A stretch of 64,000 bases of DNA from Rhodococcus sp. SMB37 (lineage in GTDB: Bacteria; Actinomycetota; Actinomycetes; Mycobacteriales; Mycobacteriaceae), in contig NZ_SLVY01000002.1 of the NCBI RefSeq assembly GCF_004345605.1, forward strand, positions 460,406 to 524,405, read 5' to 3'. The notes under the pieces were generated by a model, which worked only from the letters and a program-made list of their open reading frames with translations, was not told the origin of the DNA and searched no databases. Shown piece after piece: positions 9,336-20,936 of the stretch (position 1 is its first letter; every line of letters begins with the position of its first letter). The translations under genes and the position numbers were made by a program.

Positions 9336-9364
9336 ATATTACGGGAAGTTCATCACCAGGCCAA
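9336..9364 (-). promoter_or_regulatory. Probable SigA-type promoter of the infA (alpha) operon
   Basis: On the minus strand a -35-like TTGGCC (9359-9364) and a -10 TAATAT (9336-9341) are separated by exactly 17 bp. The predicted start, near 9329, gives a leader of about 125 nt before infA. The element lies between infA and the divergently read dtd. Confidence 0.5.
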
Positions 9365-9389
9365 ATGGCCACGATGTTAGGAGGCACAC

Positions 9390-9827
9390 GTGCGTGCGCT
9401 GGTTCAACGGGTCACCACCGCGGCCGTCGCAGTCGACGGAGTGGAGGTCGCGCGGATCACGCCCCCGAACGGTGGCCACGGACTGCTCGTCCTCATCGGC
9501 GTCACCCACGACGACGACGCAGCGAAGGCCACGACCCTCGCACGCAAGGTCTGGACGATGCGGATCCTCGAGGACGAGAAGTCTGCGGCGGATCTGAACG
9601 CTCCGCTGCTGGTCGTCAGCCAATTCACGCTGATGGCGGACACAAGGAAGAGTCGGCGCCCGTCGTGGTCGGCGGCGGCGCCCAGGCCGGTGGCCGAACC
9701 CTTGATCGACGAGTTCACCTCGGCGTTGCGCACACTCGGCGCGCACGTCGAATCGGGGGTCTTCGGGGCCCACATGGAAGTGAGTCTCGTCAACGACGGC
9801 CCGGTGACCCTGCTCGTCGAAGTATGA
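9390..9827 (+). CDS. dtd: D-aminoacyl-tRNA deacylase
   Basis: A 145-residue protein that hydrolyses D-aminoacyl-tRNA (and Gly-tRNAAla) to recycle mischarged tRNA. Both family signatures are present: SQFTL at 77-81 and NDGPVT (containing the cis-Gly-Pro) at 135-140. The start is GTG 9390 with AGGAGG at 9379-9384. It is the only plus-strand gene inside the translation super-locus and ends 9 bp from the end of map, with no room for a separate terminator. Confidence 0.94.
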   Translation: MRALVQRVTTAAVAVDGVEVARITPPNGGHGLLVLIGVTHDDDAAKATTLARKVWTMRILEDEKSAADLNAPLLVVSQFTLMADTRKSRRPSWSAAAPRPVAEPLIDEFTSALRTLGAHVESGVFGAHMEVSLVNDGPVTLLVEV

Positions 9828-9836
9828 CGCGCCTCG

Positions 9837-10634
9837 CTACTCGGGGCGGGTCGTGAGGATCCGCGGACCGTCCTCGGTGACTGCCACGGTGTGCTCCCAG
9901 TGTGCGGCGCGGCTGCCGTCGGTGGTCACCACGGTCCACTCGTCCTCGAGGACCACCGTCTCGTATGTGCCGAGTGTCAGCATCGGCTCGATCGCCAGCA
10001 CCGAACCCACGACGAGCTGGGGGCCCTTGCCCGGTTTGCCCTCGTTGGGAAGAAACGGATCCATGTGCATCTCGCGGCCGATGGCGTGCCCGCCGTAACC
10101 GTCGACGATGCCGTACGGCCGGCCGTGCAGACGCTCCGCGGCGTGGGTGCCCTCTTCGATGGCGTGGGACACGTCGGTGAGACGGTTACCCGCGATCATC
10201 GCGGCGATGCCCGCCTCCATCGACAAGCGCGTGGCGTCGCTCAGGTCGGCGTCGGCAGCGGACAACTCCCCCACCCCGAAGCTCCACGCCGAATCGCCGT
10301 GCCATCCGTCGAGGATCGCTCCGCAGTCGATCGACACCAGATCACCCTCGGCAAGGAGCTCGTCTGCCGACGGGATGCCGTGCACCACCCTGTCGTTGAC
10401 CGACGAACAGATCGAGCCCGTGAAGCCGTGGTACCCCAGGAACGACGGAACGGCGCCCGCATCGCGGATCACCGCTTCCGCCACCCGGTCGAGTTCCAGG
10501 GTGCTCACGCCCGGCTTCGCCGCATCCCGCACCGCGACGAGCGCGGCACCCACGATGGCGCCCGCGGCTGCCATCGCGTCGAGTTCGCCCGAAGTGCGGA
10601 ACGGAACCACTTTGCGCTTGCGCCCGAAACCCAT
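9837..10634 (-). CDS. map: Methionine aminopeptidase, type I
   Basis: A 265-residue dinuclear-metal protease that removes N-terminal Met from new proteins. The five ligand positions are all present in order: Asp in SIDCGA, Asp in WHGDSAW, His in GHAIGREMH, Glu in AIEPML and Glu in WEHTVAV. The ATG at 10632-10634 was chosen; the frame continues upstream into adk. It follows adk by 16 bp, giving secY-adk-map, the usual order. Confidence 0.95.
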   Translation of the reverse strand: MGFGRKRKVVPFRTSGELDAMAAAGAIVGAALVAVRDAAKPGVSTLELDRVAEAVIRDAGAVPSFLGYHGFTGSICSSVNDRVVHGIPSADELLAEGDLVSIDCGAILDGWHGDSAWSFGVGELSAADADLSDATRLSMEAGIAAMIAGNRLTDVSHAIEEGTHAAERLHGRPYGIVDGYGGHAIGREMHMDPFLPNEGKPGKGPQLVVGSVLAIEPMLTLGTYETVVLEDEWTVVTTDGSRAAHWEHTVAVTEDGPRILTTRPE

Positions 10635-10650
10635 ACCCGAATTCCTGTGT

Positions 10651-11196
10651 CTACTTGCCGAGCGCAGCGAGGGCGCGCGCGTTGATTTCCTCGACCTCAC
10701 CGACAGCGTCCACGGTGATGAGGACATCTGCATAGTGGTCGAGCAGCGGTGCAGTCTCTTCCCGGTAGACCCGGAGACGATTGCGGATGACGTCCTCGGT
10801 GTCGTCGGCACGGCCGCGAGCGAGCATGCGCTCGACGACGATGTCCTCGTCGATGACGAACGACAGCACACCGTCGAGTGCGGTGTCGAGGTTCTTCAGG
10901 ATGTTGGCGAGTTCCTCTGCCTGCTCGACGCTCCGGGGGAACCCGTCCAGAAGGAATCCGTTCGCGGCGTCGGGCTCCGCAAGCCGCTCACGCACCATGT
11001 TGTTGGTGATCTCCGCGGGGACGAGGTCGCCGGCGTCGATGTACTTCTTGGCTTCCAAGCCGAGCGCAGTGCCCTGACCGATATTGGCGCGGAACAGATC
11101 GCCGGTCGAAATGGCGGGAACGCCGAGCTTCTCGGACAGGATTGCGGCCTGTGTGCCTTTGCCGGCACCGGGAGGACCGAGGAGTACAAGTCTCAC
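10651..11196 (-). CDS. adk: Adenylate kinase
   Basis: A 181-residue enzyme that interconverts ATP + AMP and 2 ADP. It has the P-loop GPPGAGKGT at residues 8-16, the AMP-binding [10 protein letters not shown] block and a short lid ([15 protein letters not shown]), so it is the short form usual in Mycobacteriales. The GTG start overlaps the secY TGA by four bases (GTGA), indicating coupled translation. Confidence 0.97.
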   Translation of the reverse strand: MRLVLLGPPGAGKGTQAAILSEKLGVPAISTGDLFRANIGQGTALGLEAKKYIDAGDLVPAEITNNMVRERLAEPDAANGFLLDGFPRSVEQAEELANILKNLDTALDGVLSFVIDEDIVVERMLARGRADDTEDVIRNRLRVYREETAPLLDHYADVLITVDAVGEVEEINARALAALGK

Positions 11197-12506
11197 TTGA
11201 GGAACCCTTCGTAGTTGCGCTGCATCAATTGACTTTCGATCTGCTTGACAGTGTCCAGCGCGACACTGACGAGAATGAGCACCGCTGCGCCGCCGAAGAT
11301 ACTGCTGGCGGTCTGGCCGCCCGACAGGAAGAAGTTCGGGAGTACTGCGATGAGACCGAGATAGATCGAGCCCGGAACCGTGATGCGGTTGAGCACGTAG
11401 CTGAGGTATTCAGCCGTCGGCCGGCCCGGGCGGATACCGGGGATGAAGCCGCCGTACTTCTTCATCTCGTCGGCGCGTTCCTCAGGATTGAACGTGATGG
11501 CCACGTAGAAGAACACGAAGAAGACGATCAAACCGAAGTACAACGCGATGTAGACCGGGTTGTTCGGATTGACGAGATACTCGTTGATGATGCGCTGCCA
11601 CCAGCTCGGCTCCGGATTGGTGGTCGCACCGGTGAGCTGAGCGATGAGGTTGGGCAGATACAGCAACGACGATGCGAAGATCACCGGGATGATGCCCGCC
11701 TGGTTGACCTTCAGCGGCAGATACGTCGACGAGCCGCCGTACATGCGGCGACCCACCATCCGCTTGGCGTACTGCACCGGGATACGACGCTGACCCTGCT
11801 CGACGAAGACGACGCCGGTGATCAGCAGCAACGCCACGACCAGCACGATCGCGAAGACGAGACCGCCGCGGGATTCGAGGATCGTCCGTCCTTCGGACGG
11901 CAGTGCAGATGCGATACCCGCGAAGATCAGGATCGACATACCGTTGCCGACACCGCGTTCGGTGATCAGCTCGCCGAACCACATCACGACTGCAGCGCCT
12001 GCTGTCATGACGAGGACGATGACGACCATGCTGAACACGCCGTCATCGGCCAGGATCGGCTCCGCACAGCCCTGCAGCAGCTGACCTCGGGCGGCGAGCG
12101 CCACGATGCCGGTCGCCTGCAGGACAGCCAGCGCCACGGCCAGATATCGCGTGTACTGCGTCATCTTGGCCTGACCCGCTTGGCCCTCCTTGCGGAGTTC
12201 CTCGAATCTGGGAATCACGACGGTGAGCAGCTGCACGATGATGCTCGCCGTGATGAACGGCATGATGCCGATGGCGAACACCGACAGCTGAAGGAGGGCA
12301 CCACCCGAGAACAGATTGATCAGGGAGTAGATGCCGGCTTGTTCGCTGCCGGCGAGCTGGTCGACACACGCCTGGACGTTGCCGTAGTCGACGCCCGGGG
12401 ACGGCACCGAGGCGCCGAGTCGGTACAGAGCCACCAGCCCGAGGGCGATGAGGATCTTCCGCCTCAGGTCCGGTGTCCTGAGGGCCGAGACGAAGGCGGA
12501 AAGCAA
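11193..12506 (-). CDS. secY: Preprotein translocase subunit SecY
   Basis: The 437-residue channel subunit of the SecYEG translocase, with about ten membrane helices. It begins [19 protein letters not shown] and includes the plug-region segment [21 protein letters not shown], a [11 protein letters not shown] helix and a C-terminal RNYEGFLK. The start is TTG 12504-12506 with AGGAGG seven bases upstream. The 253-bp gap and terminator before it indicate its own transcription unit with adk and map. Confidence 0.97.
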   Translation of the reverse strand: MLSAFVSALRTPDLRRKILIALGLVALYRLGASVPSPGVDYGNVQACVDQLAGSEQAGIYSLINLFSGGALLQLSVFAIGIMPFITASIIVQLLTVVIPRFEELRKEGQAGQAKMTQYTRYLAVALAVLQATGIVALAARGQLLQGCAEPILADDGVFSMVVIVLVMTAGAAVVMWFGELITERGVGNGMSILIFAGIASALPSEGRTILESRGGLVFAIVLVVALLLITGVVFVEQGQRRIPVQYAKRMVGRRMYGGSSTYLPLKVNQAGIIPVIFASSLLYLPNLIAQLTGATTNPEPSWWQRIINEYLVNPNNPVYIALYFGLIVFFVFFYVAITFNPEERADEMKKYGGFIPGIRPGRPTAEYLSYVLNRITVPGSIYLGLIAVLPNFFLSGGQTASSIFGGAAVLILVSVALDTVKQIESQLMQRNYEGFLK

Positions 12507-12686
12507 GAATCCTCCTGGCAGGCCGATCGGGAGCGACAGACCGGATAGGCCCGTCGGACAGTAGACAACTCTAGAACTCTAACAGTGTGCACCGCTGCGG
12601 CCACCGGCCAGGATCGCCGATGGGACGACGCAGAGGGTGCAACGCGCTGCAAATACGTCACAAGCGTACGGCAGCACAGACATACG

Positions 12687-12729
12687 CGAACGGCCGCGGT
12701 GCAGTCATCGACTACACCGCGGCCGTTCG
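12687..12729. terminator. Strong hairpin after rplO (end of spc operon)
   Basis: CGAACGGCCGCGGTG (12687-12701) pairs with 12715-12729 (15 bp). After one mismatch, AGTC/GACT extend the stem around a 3-nt loop. It begins about 30 nt downstream of the rplO stop on the minus strand. There is no long T tract, as is common for actinobacterial terminators. It separates rplO from secY. Confidence 0.7.
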
Positions 12730-12759
12730 TCAGCCGTGATTCATACAGAGCCGAACCGG

Positions 12760-13203
12760 TCAGGCCAGTTCGGTTGCGGTGCCACCGGCAGCGGCGATCT
12801 TCTCCTTGGCGGAACCGGAGAACTTGTTCGCGGAAACCTGGACGGCAACCGTGATCTCGCCCTCGCCGAGGACCTTGACGAGCTGGTTCTTGCGAACCAG
12901 GCCGTTTGCCACGAGCTCGTCGACGCCGATCCGGCCACCCTCCGGGAAGACCCGGGCGATGTCGCTGACGTTGACGACCTGGTACTCGGTGCGGAATGCG
13001 TTCTTGAAGCCCTTGAGCTTCGGCAGACGCATATGCAGGGGCATCTGGCCACCTTCGAAGGCTGCCGGGACGTTCTTACGCGCCTTGGTGCCCTTCGTAC
13101 CGCGACCAGCGGTCTTGCCCTTGGAACCCTCACCGCGTCCGACGCGGGTCTTGTCCGTCTTCGCGCCCGGGGCCGGGCGCAGGTGATGCAGCTTGATGGT
13201 CAT
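12760..13203 (-). CDS. rplO: 50S ribosomal protein L15
   Basis: A 147-residue large-subunit protein. It begins [20 protein letters not shown] and has the Gly/Lys-rich [17 protein letters not shown] segment and the [18 protein letters not shown] motif. It is the last gene of the spc operon, 2 bp after rpmD. Confidence 0.97.
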   Translation of the reverse strand: MTIKLHHLRPAPGAKTDKTRVGRGEGSKGKTAGRGTKGTKARKNVPAAFEGGQMPLHMRLPKLKGFKNAFRTEYQVVNVSDIARVFPEGGRIGVDELVANGLVRKNQLVKVLGEGEITVAVQVSANKFSGSAKEKIAAAGGTATELA

Positions 13204-13205
13204 TC

Positions 13206-13385
13206 TCAGACCTCCTCAACGGTCACGAGGTGACGCACCACGTTGATCAAGCCACGGTTCTGCGAGTTGTCCTCGCGGACCACCGACTGGCGGATCTTCC
13301 GCAGGCCGAGGGTGCGCAGGCTGTCACGCTGATTCTGCTTGGTACCGATGGTGCTCTTGATCTGGGTGATCTTCAGCTCTGCCAT
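13206..13385 (-). CDS. rpmD: 50S ribosomal protein L30
   Basis: A 59-residue protein, the bacterial L30 length, beginning [16 protein letters not shown] and containing TLGLRKI. Its ATG (13383-13385) shares one base with the TAA of rpsE (TAATG). The longer in-frame extension upstream is a read-through of rpsE in another frame and was rejected. Confidence 0.96.
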   Translation of the reverse strand: MAELKITQIKSTIGTKQNQRDSLRTLGLRKIRQSVVREDNSQNRGLINVVRHLVTVEEV

Positions 13386-14038
13386 TACTTCACGCTCCCA
13401 GCAGCAAGTGCACGGGCGCGGAGCATGCCGGCGGGAGCGACGTCCTCGAGGGGGAGGCCACGGCGAGCCGCAACTTCCTCCGGACGCTGCAGGCCCTTGA
13501 GAGCTGCAACCGTCGCGTGCACCACGTTGATGGCATTGTCGGAGCCGAGCGACTTCGACAGGATGTCGGAGATGCCCGCGCACTCCAGCACGGCGCGCAC
13601 AGCGCCACCGGCGATCACACCGGTACCGGGGGAAGCCGGACGCAGCAGGACGACGCCTGCAGCAGCCTCACCCTGAACCGGGTGGGTGATGGTTCCGCCG
13701 ATGAGCGGAACGCGGAAGAAGTTCTTGCGAGCTTCCTCGACACCCTTGGTGATGGCCGCGGGAACTTCCTTGGCCTTGCCGTAGCCGACGCCGACCACAC
13801 CGTTGCCGTCTCCGACGATCACCAGCGCGGTGAAGCTGAAACGACGGCCGCCCTTGACGACCTTCGACACTCGGTTGATCGAGACGACACGCTCGATGTG
13901 GTTCGACCGCTCGGCAGCGTTGCCGCCGCGCGAGTCACGATCGCGGCGGTCGCCGCGACCACCACGGTTGTCCCCGGTGTTGGGGCCATTCTGTCCGGCG
14001 GGGCCGCTTCCGCCGTCACGCCGCTGACGTCCCGGCAT
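13385..14038 (-). CDS. rpsE: 30S ribosomal protein S5 with Gly/Arg/Asp-rich N-terminal extension
   Basis: A 217-residue protein of the decoding and mRNA-entry region. The canonical S5 fold starts near residue 50 ([21 protein letters not shown]) and includes the [12 protein letters not shown] motif. The first ~48 residues are a Gly/Arg/Asp/Asn-rich low-complexity tail; such extensions are usual in actinobacterial S5, E. coli S5 being about 167 residues. Confidence 0.97.
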   Translation of the reverse strand: MPGRQRRDGGSGPAGQNGPNTGDNRGGRGDRRDRDSRGGNAAERSNHIERVVSINRVSKVVKGGRRFSFTALVIVGDGNGVVGVGYGKAKEVPAAITKGVEEARKNFFRVPLIGGTITHPVQGEAAAGVVLLRPASPGTGVIAGGAVRAVLECAGISDILSKSLGSDNAINVVHATVAALKGLQRPEEVAARRGLPLEDVAPAGMLRARALAAGSVK

Positions 14039-14069
14039 CAGACGTTCCTTCCGTTAGCAAAGATGATCA

Positions 14070-14477
14070 TCAGAACTTCAGCCCGCTCTCGCGTGCTGCG
14101 TCCGCGAGGGCCGCAATGCGGCCGCTGTAGGTGTGTCCACCGCGGTCGAAGACCACGGATTCCACGCCGGCAGCCTTCGCGCGCTCGGCGATCAGCTGTC
14201 CGACCTTGGCGCCGCGCGCCTTCTTGTCGCCCTCGAGCGCACGCACGTCGGCCTCGATGGTCGACGCAGCGGCAACGGTCGTGCCGGTGAGGTCGTTGAT
14301 GACCTGCACGTGCATGTGGCGCGACGAGCGGTTGACGACGAGACGCGGACGCTCTGCCGTTCCGGCGATCTTCTTGCGGAGGCGGAAATGACGACGCGTC
14401 TTCGACAGCCGACGCGTCGTGGACGCATCCTTGCCGCGCGGGATCCGCTTGGCCTTCTGGTTCTCGGTCTGGCTCAT
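14070..14477 (-). CDS. rplR: 50S ribosomal protein L18
   Basis: A 135-residue 5S rRNA-binding protein. It has [29 protein letters not shown] and the C-terminal [23 protein letters not shown]. Two starts are possible: ATG at 14477 (used here) or an in-frame GTG at 14483, which overlaps the rplF TGA by four bases and sits 8 nt after GGAAAG. The second adds only two residues. Confidence 0.96.
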   Translation of the reverse strand: MSQTENQKAKRIPRGKDASTTRRLSKTRRHFRLRKKIAGTAERPRLVVNRSSRHMHVQVINDLTGTTVAAASTIEADVRALEGDKKARGAKVGQLIAERAKAAGVESVVFDRGGHTYSGRIAALADAARESGLKF

Positions 14478-14479
14478 GA

Positions 14480-15019
14480 TCACTTACCCGTCTTTCCGAC
14501 CTTGCGACGGACCTGCTCGCCCTCGTAGCGGATGCCCTTGCCCTTGTACGGGTCGGACTTACGCAAACGGCGGACGTTGGCCGCGATCTGGCCGACCTGC
14601 TGCTTGTCGATACCCGCAATCGAGAACTTCGTGGGTGACTCGACGGCAAAGGTGATGCCTTCGGGGGCCTCGATGAGCACCGGGTGGCTGTAACCGAGCG
14701 AGAACTCGAGGTCCTTGCCCTTGAGCGCCACGCGGTAGCCGACGCCGAAGATCTCCATCTTGATGGTGTAGCCCTCGGTCACACCGACGATGAGGTTCTG
14801 CACCAGGGTCCGCGACAGACCGTGCAGCGCACGGCTGCGACGCTCGTCGTTGGGGCGGTTGATGTTCAGTGCCCCGTCGTCGCCCTTGGCAACAGTGATG
14901 GGCTCAGCGATCGTCAGCGACAGGTTGCCCTTGGGGCCCTTCACTGCGACGTTCTGGCCATCGATGTTCACCTCGACACCCGAGGGAACTGCAACGGGGA
15001 GTTTTCCGATTCGCGACAT
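14480..15019 (-). CDS. rplF: 50S ribosomal protein L6
   Basis: A 179-residue protein of the factor-binding base of the large subunit, with two tandem alpha/beta domains. It begins [17 protein letters not shown] and has the C-terminal signature [14 protein letters not shown]. It lies 14 bp after rpsH and overlaps the alternative GTG start of rplR. Confidence 0.97.
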   Translation of the reverse strand: MSRIGKLPVAVPSGVEVNIDGQNVAVKGPKGNLSLTIAEPITVAKGDDGALNINRPNDERRSRALHGLSRTLVQNLIVGVTEGYTIKMEIFGVGYRVALKGKDLEFSLGYSHPVLIEAPEGITFAVESPTKFSIAGIDKQQVGQIAANVRRLRKSDPYKGKGIRYEGEQVRRKVGKTGK

Positions 15020-15033
15020 TGTGGTGGCCTCCC

Positions 15034-15432
15034 TTACCAGACGTAGGCGAGGACTTCCCCGCCTACTCCCTGCTTGGCCGCCTGGCGATCGGTGAGCAGA
15101 CCGGAGGACGTGGAGATGATCGCCACGCCGAGTCCGCCCAGGACCTTGGGCAGGTTGGTGGACTTCGCGTACACGCGAAGGCCGGGCTTCGAAACGCGAC
15201 GCACGCCGGCGAGGCTGCGCTCACGGGAAGGCCCGTACTTGAGGTCGACGACGAGGGTCTTGCCCACCTCGGCGTCCTCGGTGCGGTAGTCGGAGATGTA
15301 GCCCTCGCGCTTGAGGATCTCGGCGATGTTCACCTTGATCTTCGATGACGGGAGCTTGACCTCGTCGTGGAACGCCGTGTTGGCGTTACGCAGACGTGTC
15401 AAGAAGTCTGCGATGGGGTCGGTCATGGTCAT
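15034..15432 (-). CDS. rpsH: 30S ribosomal protein S8
   Basis: A 132-residue primary 16S rRNA-binding protein. It begins [20 protein letters not shown] and has the C-terminal [19 protein letters not shown] block. The E. coli protein also represses spc-operon translation. A 167-bp spacer with two hairpins separates it from rpsZ, an unusual gap in this otherwise tight operon. Confidence 0.97.
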   Translation of the reverse strand: MTMTDPIADFLTRLRNANTAFHDEVKLPSSKIKVNIAEILKREGYISDYRTEDAEVGKTLVVDLKYGPSRERSLAGVRRVSKPGLRVYAKSTNLPKVLGGLGVAIISTSSGLLTDRQAAKQGVGGEVLAYVW

Positions 15433-15525
15433 GGTCTGACCTGTACACCTTTCTCGGAGCGGTTCCCATGCAACACCGGGAGGACCCGGCCGTGGGCCTG
15501 CAGCGAATTTGGTTTCAATGCGAGC

Positions 15526-15591
15526 CGGCCCGGAGCGGGCCGACCCCTGACAGCGTGATGGTGGGCGGAGGCGCGAGGCGCGCCGCCCACC
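15526..15591 (-). promoter_or_regulatory. Two tandem hairpins between rpsZ and rpsH
   Basis: Directly after the rpsZ stop (15600), GGTGGGCGG (15560-15568) pairs with CCGCCCACC (15583-15591). A second stem, CGGCCCG (15526-15532) with CGGGCCG (15536-15542), has a 3-nt loop. There is no T tract. They could be a partial terminator, an mRNA-processing site or the target for autogenous control by S8. Confidence 0.45.
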
Positions 15592-15599
15592 CGCTCACG

Positions 15600-15785
15600 T
15601 CACCAGGAGCTCTTGTGAACTCCCGGAAGCTCACCGGCGTGTGCCATCTCACGGAGGCAGACGCGGCAGAGACCGAACTTGCGGTACACCGCGTGCGGAC
15701 GACCGCAACGCTGGCAGCGCGTGTAGGCGCGGACCGCGAACTTGGGCTTCTTGTTGGCCTTGTTGACCAGTGCCTTCTTAGCCAT
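15600..15785 (-). CDS. rpsZ: 30S ribosomal protein S14, zinc-binding (type Z)
   Basis: A 61-residue S14 beginning [16 protein letters not shown], with a four-cysteine zinc site at Cys24, Cys27, Cys40 and Cys43 (CQRC and CRVC). This short zinc form is the usual essential S14 of actinobacterial spc operons; longer zinc-free paralogues are normally found elsewhere under Zur control. It lies 4 bp after rplE. Confidence 0.97.
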   Translation of the reverse strand: MAKKALVNKANKKPKFAVRAYTRCQRCGRPHAVYRKFGLCRVCLREMAHAGELPGVHKSSW

Positions 15786-15789
15786 GGGC

Positions 15790-16356
15790 TCAGTTCTCCT
15801 TGAACGGGAAGCCGAGGTGCTTGAGCAGGGCACGGCCTTCTTCGTTGTTGGTAGCGGTGGTCACGACAGTGATGTCCATGCCGCGCGGGCGGTCGATCTT
15901 GTCCACATCGATCTCGTGGAACATCGACTGCTCGTTCAGGCCGAACGTGTAGTTGCCGTTGCCATCGAACTGGTTGCCGTTCAGGCCACGGAAGTCGCGG
16001 ATACGGGGAAGCGCAATGGACACGAGACGGTCCAGGAACTCCCACATACGATCGCCGCGCAGCGTGACGCGCGCACCGATGGGCATACCCTCGCGAAGCT
16101 TGAACTGCGCGATGGACTTACGGGCCTTGCGGATCTCCGGCTTCTGACCGGTGATCAACGCGAGGTCGTTGACCGCACCGTTGATGAGCTTCGCGTCGCG
16201 GGCAGCGTCGCCGACACCCATGTTGACGACGACCTTCACGACGCCGGGGATCTGCATGACGTTCGCGTAGGCGAACTCCGCGTTCAGCGCGTCACGGATC
16301 TCCGCACGGTAGCGGGTCTTCAGACGCGGCTGGATCTTGTTCTCGGTGGTGGTCAT
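15790..16356 (-). CDS. rplE: 50S ribosomal protein L5
   Basis: A 188-residue 5S rRNA-binding protein of the central protuberance. Visible signatures are [17 protein letters not shown], the [15 protein letters not shown] block and the C-terminal HLGFPF. The ATG at 16354-16356 follows the rplX stop by one base. Confidence 0.97.
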   Translation of the reverse strand: MTTTENKIQPRLKTRYRAEIRDALNAEFAYANVMQIPGVVKVVVNMGVGDAARDAKLINGAVNDLALITGQKPEIRKARKSIAQFKLREGMPIGARVTLRGDRMWEFLDRLVSIALPRIRDFRGLNGNQFDGNGNYTFGLNEQSMFHEIDVDKIDRPRGMDITVVTTATNNEEGRALLKHLGFPFKEN

Positions 16357-16357
16357 G

Positions 16358-16675
16358 TCAGATGTCCTTCCCGTTCTTCCGGGAAATCCGAACGCGCTTG
16401 CCGGTTTCCTCATCGGTCCGGTAGCCCACACGAGTGGGGTTTCCGTCCGAGTCGACGACCGCAACGTTGGAAACGTGGATCGGGGCCTCCTGCGTCACGA
16501 TGCCGCCCGAAGAGGCGCCACGCTCGTTGGCCGAGACCGCGGTGTGCTTCTTGATCCGGTTCACGCCCTCGACGAGGACACGGTTCTCGCGCGGGAAGGC
16601 AGCGATGACCTTGCCCTTCGCGCCCTTGTCCTTACCCGAGATGACGAGCACGGTGTCGCCCTTGTGCACCTTCAT
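16358..16675 (-). CDS. rplX: 50S ribosomal protein L24
   Basis: A 105-residue assembly-initiating protein with an N-terminal KOW motif ([22 protein letters not shown]). The ATG at 16675 shares one base with the rplN TGA (TGATG) and was preferred over the GTG one codon upstream. Confidence 0.97.
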   Translation of the reverse strand: MKVHKGDTVLVISGKDKGAKGKVIAAFPRENRVLVEGVNRIKKHTAVSANERGASSGGIVTQEAPIHVSNVAVVDSDGNPTRVGYRTDEETGKRVRISRKNGKDI

Positions 16676-17043
16676 CACAGCACCTCCGGAGCGAGCGAGA
16701 CGATCTTCATGAACCGCTTGTCGCGAAGCTCGCGACCGACGGGTCCGAAGATGCGGGTGCCGCGCGGATCGTTGTCACCCTTGATGATGACTGCGGCGTT
16801 CTCATCGAACTTGATGTACGAGCCGTCCGGCCGACGGCGCTCCTTGGCGGTGCGCACGATCACGGCCTTGACGACATCGCCACGCTTGACGTTGCCGCCG
16901 GGGATGGCGTCCTTGACGGTGGCGACAATGATGTCACCGATACCGGCGTAGCGACGGGACGAACCACCGAGAACGCGGATGCAGAGAATCTCCTTGGCAC
17001 CCGTGTTGTCGGCGACACGCAGTCGCGACTCCTGCTGGATCAC
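16675..17043 (-). CDS. rplN: 50S ribosomal protein L14
   Basis: A 122-residue protein beginning [27 protein letters not shown] and ending IVSLAPEVL, the full canonical length. It is the first gene of the spc operon. It is preceded by about 230 bp of non-coding sequence and then by the terminator of the S10 operon. Confidence 0.98.
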   Translation of the reverse strand: MIQQESRLRVADNTGAKEILCIRVLGGSSRRYAGIGDIIVATVKDAIPGGNVKRGDVVKAVIVRTAKERRRPDGSYIKFDENAAVIIKGDNDPRGTRIFGPVGRELRDKRFMKIVSLAPEVL

Positions 17044-17171
17044 TTACGTCTCCTTGACCTGGATTGGTATGTACGTCAGATTTCCGACCTGGACGTACGC
17101 GGTCGTCGGCTGCTCACGGCGCACGCGCGAAAGACACACGGGTCCCGCGAAGCAACCCGTCCAGAGTAGGC

Positions 17172-17200
17172 CATATACCGCACCCAGGGCAAATTAGCGA
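17172..17200 (-). promoter_or_regulatory. Possible promoter of the spc operon (rplN)
   Basis: In the 296-bp gap between rpsQ and rplN the minus strand has a -10-like TATATG at 17172-17177, about 130 bp before the rplN ATG. There is only a weak -35-like TTCGCT 18 bp upstream. A perfect 12-bp palindrome CCCGGATCCGGG lies at 17221-17232. The promoter call is tentative; the position is right, but the -35 match is poor. Confidence 0.3.
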
Positions 17201-17275
17201 ACTGTGAGCTCGCCCCTGGCCCCGGATCCGGGTGTGTCGCACGATACTTCGCGCACCCACCCGCACTCCGAACAC

Positions 17276-17314
17276 GCCTCGGCCCGGCATCCGAAACGGA
17301 TGCCGGGCCGAGGC
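17276..17314. terminator. Strong terminator at the end of the S10 operon
   Basis: An 18-bp perfect stem (17276-17293 with 17297-17314) has a 3-nt AAA loop and begins about 25 nt after the rpsQ stop. CTTTT lies on the right side, so it has the form of an intrinsic terminator on the plus strand and a very stable hairpin for minus-strand transcripts. It separates the S10 and spc operons. Confidence 0.8.
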
Positions 17315-17339
17315 TTTTCGTCACACGAGGTGTGAAGGC

Positions 17340-17624
17340 CTACTTGGCCTTCTCGAGCACCTCGACCAGACGCCAGCGCTTCGACGCGGACAGCGGACGG
17401 GTCTCCATCAGCTGCACGCGGTCGCCGACGCCGGCAAGACTGTTCTCGTCGTGTGCCTTCACCTTGGTGGTACGGCGAATGATCTTGCCGTACAGCGGGT
17501 GCTTCACGCGATCCTCGAGCTCGACCACGATGGTCTTTTCCATCTTGTCCGAGACGACGTAGCCGATGCGGACCTTGCGGCTCGCGCGCTCTTCGTTCTG
17601 GGTCACTGCCTTTTCCTCACTCAT
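17340..17624 (-). CDS. rpsQ: 30S ribosomal protein S17
   Basis: A 94-residue OB-fold protein binding the 5' domain of 16S rRNA. It has [23 protein letters not shown] and the [21 protein letters not shown] block. Its ATG overlaps the rpmC TGA by four bases (ATGA). It is the last gene of the S10 operon and is followed by a strong terminator. Confidence 0.97.
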   Translation of the reverse strand: MSEEKAVTQNEERASRKVRIGYVVSDKMEKTIVVELEDRVKHPLYGKIIRRTTKVKAHDENSLAGVGDRVQLMETRPLSASKRWRLVEVLEKAK

Positions 17625-17856
17625 GCCACGTCACCCGCATCCGGGCCGGTGGCCAGACCGAGCTCACGCTCGCGCAGAACCGTGTAGATACGAGCGATCT
17701 CGTTACGCACGGTGCGCAGTCGTCGGTTGTTGTCCAGCTGACCGGTAGCCATCTGGAAGCGGAGGTTGAACAGCTCTTCCTTGGACTCACGAAGCTTCGA
17801 GGTCAACTCTTCCTCGGTGAGCTCGCGGAGTTCTGCGGCGGGAGTTTCGGTAGCCA

Positions 17857-17857
<1 letters not shown>
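17621..17857 (-). CDS. rpmC: 50S ribosomal protein L29
   Basis: A 78-residue two-helix protein at the tunnel exit. The core [32 protein letters not shown] is canonical. The start ATG (17855-17857) shares one base with the rplP TGA; a longer frame upstream runs within rplP and was rejected. Confidence 0.97.
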
Positions 17858-18273
<416 letters not shown>

Positions 18274-18277
18274 TGCG

Positions 18278-19457
<1,180 letters not shown>

Positions 19458-19461
<4 letters not shown>

Positions 19462-19739
19462 CGACGCTTGCTCTTCCGGTCGTCCTTGATGTGGCCCTTG
19501 AACGTACGGGTCGGTGCGAATTCACCGAGCTTGTGGCCGACCATCGAATCCGAGACGAACACCGGAACGTGCTTGCGTCCGTCGTGGACGGCAAACGTGT
19601 GACCGATGAAGTCCGGCAGAATCGTGGAACGGCGCGACCAGGTCTTGATGACCTGCTTGGTGCCCTTCTCGTTCTGGACGTCAACCTTCGCCAGGAGGTG
19701 GTCGTCGACGAACGGGCCCTTCTTGAGGCTGCGTGGCAT
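19458..19739 (-). CDS. rpsS: 30S ribosomal protein S19
   Basis: A 93-residue head protein beginning [19 protein letters not shown] and containing the [23 protein letters not shown] tail. It starts 19 bp after rplB and overlaps rplV. Confidence 0.97.
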
Positions 19740-19758
19740 TCTCTAACTCCCTCCTTGA

Positions 19759-20592
19759 CTAGCGCTTTTTACCGGTACGGCGGCGACGAACGATGAGCTT
19801 GTCGGACGCCTTGTTCTTACGGGTACGGCCTTCGGGCTTGCCCCACGGGCTGACCGGGTGGCGACCACCCGAGGTCTTGCCCTCGCCACCACCGTGCGGG
19901 TGGTCGACGGGGTTCATGACCACACCACGGACGGTCGGGCGCTTGCCCTTCCAGCGCATACGGCCGGCCTTGCCCCAGTTGATGTTCGACTGCTCGGCGT
20001 TGCCGACCTCGCCGACGGTTGCGCGGCAGCGCACGTCGACGCGACGGATCTCGCCGGACGGCATACGCAGCGTGGCGTAGGTGCCTTCCTTACCGAGGAG
20101 CTGGATGCTCGCGCCGGCCGAACGGGCCATCTTGGCGCCGCCACCGGGACGCAGCTCCACCGCGTGGATGGTGGTACCGGTCGGGATGTTGCGCAGCGGA
20201 AGGTTGTTGCCCGGCTTGATGTCGGCCGTCGGGCCGGACTCGATCGGAGCGCCCTGCACCAGGCCCTTGGGGGCAATGATGTAGCGCTTCTCGCCGTCCA
20301 CGTAGTGAAGCAGTGCGATGCGGGCGGTGCGGTTGGGGTCGTACTCGATGTGAGCGACCTTGGCCGGGATGCCGTCCTTGTCGTTGCGACGGAAATCGAT
20401 CAAGCGGTATGCGCGCTTGTGTCCGCCACCCTTGTGCCGGGTCGTGATACGACCGTGCGCGTTACGACCACCGCGACCGTGCAGTGGGCGGATCAGCGAC
20501 TTCTCGGGCGTCGACCGAGTGATCTCGGCGAAGTCCGACACACTGGCGCCACGACGGCCCGGCGTTGTCGGCTTGTACTTACGGATTGCCAT
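19759..20592 (-). CDS. rplB: 50S ribosomal protein L2
   Basis: A 277-residue protein near the peptidyl transferase centre. It has [23 protein letters not shown], the SH3-like core and the C-terminal [19 protein letters not shown] loop, in which the conserved His is present. It lies 38 bp after rplW. Confidence 0.98.
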   Translation of the reverse strand: MAIRKYKPTTPGRRGASVSDFAEITRSTPEKSLIRPLHGRGGRNAHGRITTRHKGGGHKRAYRLIDFRRNDKDGIPAKVAHIEYDPNRTARIALLHYVDGEKRYIIAPKGLVQGAPIESGPTADIKPGNNLPLRNIPTGTTIHAVELRPGGGAKMARSAGASIQLLGKEGTYATLRMPSGEIRRVDVRCRATVGEVGNAEQSNINWGKAGRMRWKGKRPTVRGVVMNPVDHPHGGGEGKTSGGRHPVSPWGKPEGRTRKNKASDKLIVRRRRTGKKR

Positions 20593-20630
20593 GAGTCTTC
20601 TCGTCCTCTATCTCTCGCGAGTTCCGGCGC

Positions 20631-20936
20631 CTAGGCGACCGGTCCTCCGAAGATCTCGATGGGCTTGCTGTCGGCGGTCAGGGTCACGAGCGCGCGCTTG
20701 GTGTCCTTGCGCTTGCCGTAACCGAACCGCGTCCGCTTGCGCTTGCCCTGACGGTTGGCGGTGTTGACGCTGCTCACCTTGACGCCGAAGATCTTCTCGA
20801 CGGCAATCTTGATCTGCGTCTTGTTCGAGTCCGGGTGGACCAGGAAGGTGTAGGTGCCCTCCTCCATCAGCCCATAGGACTTCTCGGAGACGACGGGAGC
20901 CAGCAGGATGTCGCGCGGGTCGGCGATCGTGCTCAC
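20631..20936 (-). CDS. rplW: 50S ribosomal protein L23
   Basis: A 101-residue exit-tunnel protein that docks trigger factor and SRP. It has [20 protein letters not shown] and [25 protein letters not shown]. The GTG start (20934-20936) overlaps the rplD TGA by four bases; a longer frame upstream runs within rplD and was rejected. Confidence 0.97.
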   Translation of the reverse strand: MSTIADPRDILLAPVVSEKSYGLMEEGTYTFLVHPDSNKTQIKIAVEKIFGVKVSSVNTANRQGKRKRTRFGYGKRKDTKRALVTLTADSKPIEIFGGPVA

